This document shows positions 62,886-64,000 of a stretch of DNA of 64,000 nucleotides, piece after piece. Both the position numbers and the translations under genes were made by a program. The DNA comes from Caenimonas aquaedulcis (GTDB taxonomy: Bacteria > Pseudomonadota > Gammaproteobacteria > Burkholderiales > Burkholderiaceae_C). The stretch is taken from positions 2,118,118-2,182,117 of the forward strand of contig NZ_JADWYS010000001.1 of NCBI RefSeq assembly GCF_015831345.1. Direction: 5' to 3'. Below the pieces are notes generated by a model. The model was given only the letters and a program-made list of their open reading frames with translations, ran no database searches and was not told the DNA's origin. Position 1 is the first letter of the stretch. Each line of letters opens with the position of its first letter.

Positions 62886-64000
62886 ATGAACGAAGCGCAG
62901 CTCAGGCGACTGGTCGATGACGTCCACGAGGGCCGCCTCGCGCGGCGCGGCTTCATCCAGCGGATGGTGTCGCTGGGCCTGACGGCGCCCATGGCGGCGC
63001 AACTCCTCCTGAACCCCGGCGAGGCGCATGCGCAGGCGCCCGCATCCGTCTACAAGCCCACGAAACGCGGCGGCGGCGGCGCGCTGAAGTGCCTCTTCTG
63101 GCAGGGCGCGACGCTGCTCAACCCCCACTTCGCTACGGGCAACAAGGACGCGGAAGGCGCGCGCGTGTTCTACGAACCGCTCGCGGCCTACGACGCCGAG
63201 GGCCTGCTCGTGCCCGTGCTCGCCGCGCAGATCCCGTCGCGCGCGAACGGCGGCCTCGCCGCCGACGGCAAGACGGTGACCTGGAAGCTCAAGCCCGGCG
63301 TCACCTGGCACGACGGCAAGCCCTTCACCGCCGACGACTGTGTCTTCAACTGGGAGTACTCGCGCGACCCCGCGACGGCCACCACGACCGGTGGCAGCTT
63401 CACCGGCTTCAAGGCCGAGCGCGTGGACGACCTCACGCTGCGCATCACCTTCGACAAACCCTCGCCCTTCTGGTCGCGCGCGCTGTGCACGGAGTCCTTG
63501 ATCCCGAAGCATCTCTTTTCGGCCTACACCGGCGCGAAGTCGCGCGATGCGCCCGCCAACCTGAAGCCGGTCGGCACCGGCCCGTACAAGTTCGTGGACT
63601 TCAAGCCGGGCGACCTGCTGCGCGGCGCGCTCAACCCGAACTACCACATGCCCAACCGGCCGTATTTCGACACGATCGAGATCAAGGGCGGCGGCGACGC
63701 GACCTCCGCCGCGCGCGCGGTGCTGCAGACCGGCGAATACGACTACGCCTGGAACCTGCAGGTGGAAGACGAAGTGCTCAAGCGGATGGAAGACGGCGGC
63801 AAGGGCCGCGTCGTCATCACCGTCGCGGGCGACATCGAGTTCATGCAGCTCAACATGACCGACCCGTGGACGGAGGTCGACGGCGAGCGCGCGAGCATCA
63901 AGAGCAGGCACTTCGCCTTCAGCGACCTCGCCGTGCGCCAGGCGATGGCGCTGCTGGCGGACCGAAAGGGCATCCAGGACTTCATCTACGGGCGCACGGG
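62886..64000 (+). CDS. peptide/oligopeptide-type ABC transporter substrate-binding protein (partial)
   Basis: The first 371 codons of an SBP_bac_5 family protein; the gene runs off the right edge. The N-terminus contains ARRGFIQRMVSLGLTAPMAA, with a twin-arginine pattern (RRGFIQ) ahead of a hydrophobic stretch and an AHAQ cleavage site, so Tat export is possible. The mature part has the family's YEPLAAYDAEGLLVPVLAAQ, VTWKLKPGVTWHDGKPFTAD and PVGTGPYKFVDFKPGD. Members bind oligopeptides, dipeptides, nickel or sugars for ABC importers; the permease genes presumably follow outside the window. The ATG at 62886 lies 36 nt after the helicase stop with a GAAGGCA site upstream. Confidence 0.88.
   Translation, partial: MNEAQLRRLVDDVHEGRLARRGFIQRMVSLGLTAPMAAQLLLNPGEAHAQAPASVYKPTKRGGGGALKCLFWQGATLLNPHFATGNKDAEGARVFYEPLAAYDAEGLLVPVLAAQIPSRANGGLAADGKTVTWKLKPGVTWHDGKPFTADDCVFNWEYSRDPATATTTGGSFTGFKAERVDDLTLRITFDKPSPFWSRALCTESLIPKHLFSAYTGAKSRDAPANLKPVGTGPYKFVDFKPGDLLRGALNPNYHMPNRPYFDTIEIKGGGDATSAARAVLQTGEYDYAWNLQVEDEVLKRMEDGGKGRVVITVAGDIEFMQLNMTDPWTEVDGERASIKSRHFAFSDLAVRQAMALLADRKGIQDFIYGRT

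Overview
The window looks like ordinary chromosome from a high-GC betaproteobacterium, most likely a Comamonadaceae member (Ramlibacter/Variovorax-like). The evidence is the block kinase-phosphatase-rph-rdgB-hemW divergent from yicC-gmk-rpoZ-spoT-greB, three tripartite-tricarboxylate (Bug) binding proteins, and intergenic hairpin elements of a type I associate with this family. The genus is an inference. Both ends cut genes: an NAD-glutamate dehydrogenase on the left and a peptide-type ABC binding protein on the right. No rRNA, insertion sequence, CRISPR array or prophage is visible, and one tRNA (Arg-ACG) is present.

Layout. 1-9,550 (minus): partial gdhB, then a tightly packed run ending in a Bug protein and an acyl-CoA ligase, led by hemW, rdgB, rph and a Ser/Thr kinase/PP2C pair. 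9,636-15,232: yicC, a small lipoprotein, gmk, rpoZ, spoT and convergent greB. 15,334-19,450: a histidine-kinase-like phosphotransfer candidate, a GGDEF/EAL protein, a single-domain response regulator and a small helical protein. 19,629-24,228: tRNA-Arg and a catabolic group (aldo/keto reductase, D-2-hydroxyacid dehydrogenase, RraA-like protein, Bug) divergent from an IclR regulator.

24,273-34,624 is the most unusual part. A DUF6916-like protein faces a GNAT acetyltransferase, which ends an operon of three paralogous tail-collar (MdpB-like) proteins. Divergent from these lies a 2,582-residue protein with 12 cadherin-like repeats, a beta-helix-like region and a C-terminal metzincin motif. No phage genes accompany the collar proteins.

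34,687-48,854 is a signalling island. It holds a REC-HK-REC hybrid kinase, a 2,393-residue soluble poly-HAMP kinase with 14 exact 92-residue units and three receiver domains, a winged-helix-like protein, two small DUF5985-like membrane proteins, a PAS-PAS-HK-REC kinase and two unknown proteins. TGTAGG-containing motifs recur in several of the spacers next to signalling genes.

48,988-64,000 is mixed metabolism: a PEP mutase/isocitrate-lyase-family enzyme, a metallophosphoesterase, a nucleotidyltransferase followed by a short RNB ribonuclease, a Bug/tartrate-dehydrogenase-like pair with a divergent LysR regulator, an acetamidase/formamidase, a K+ channel with a zinc-ribbon tail, a DJ-1/PfpI protein, a beta-hydroxyacid dehydrogenase, a DEAD-box helicase and several small unknown proteins. 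No gene-free stretch exceeds 300 bp; the longest is the 299-bp divergent control region at 26,577-26,875.
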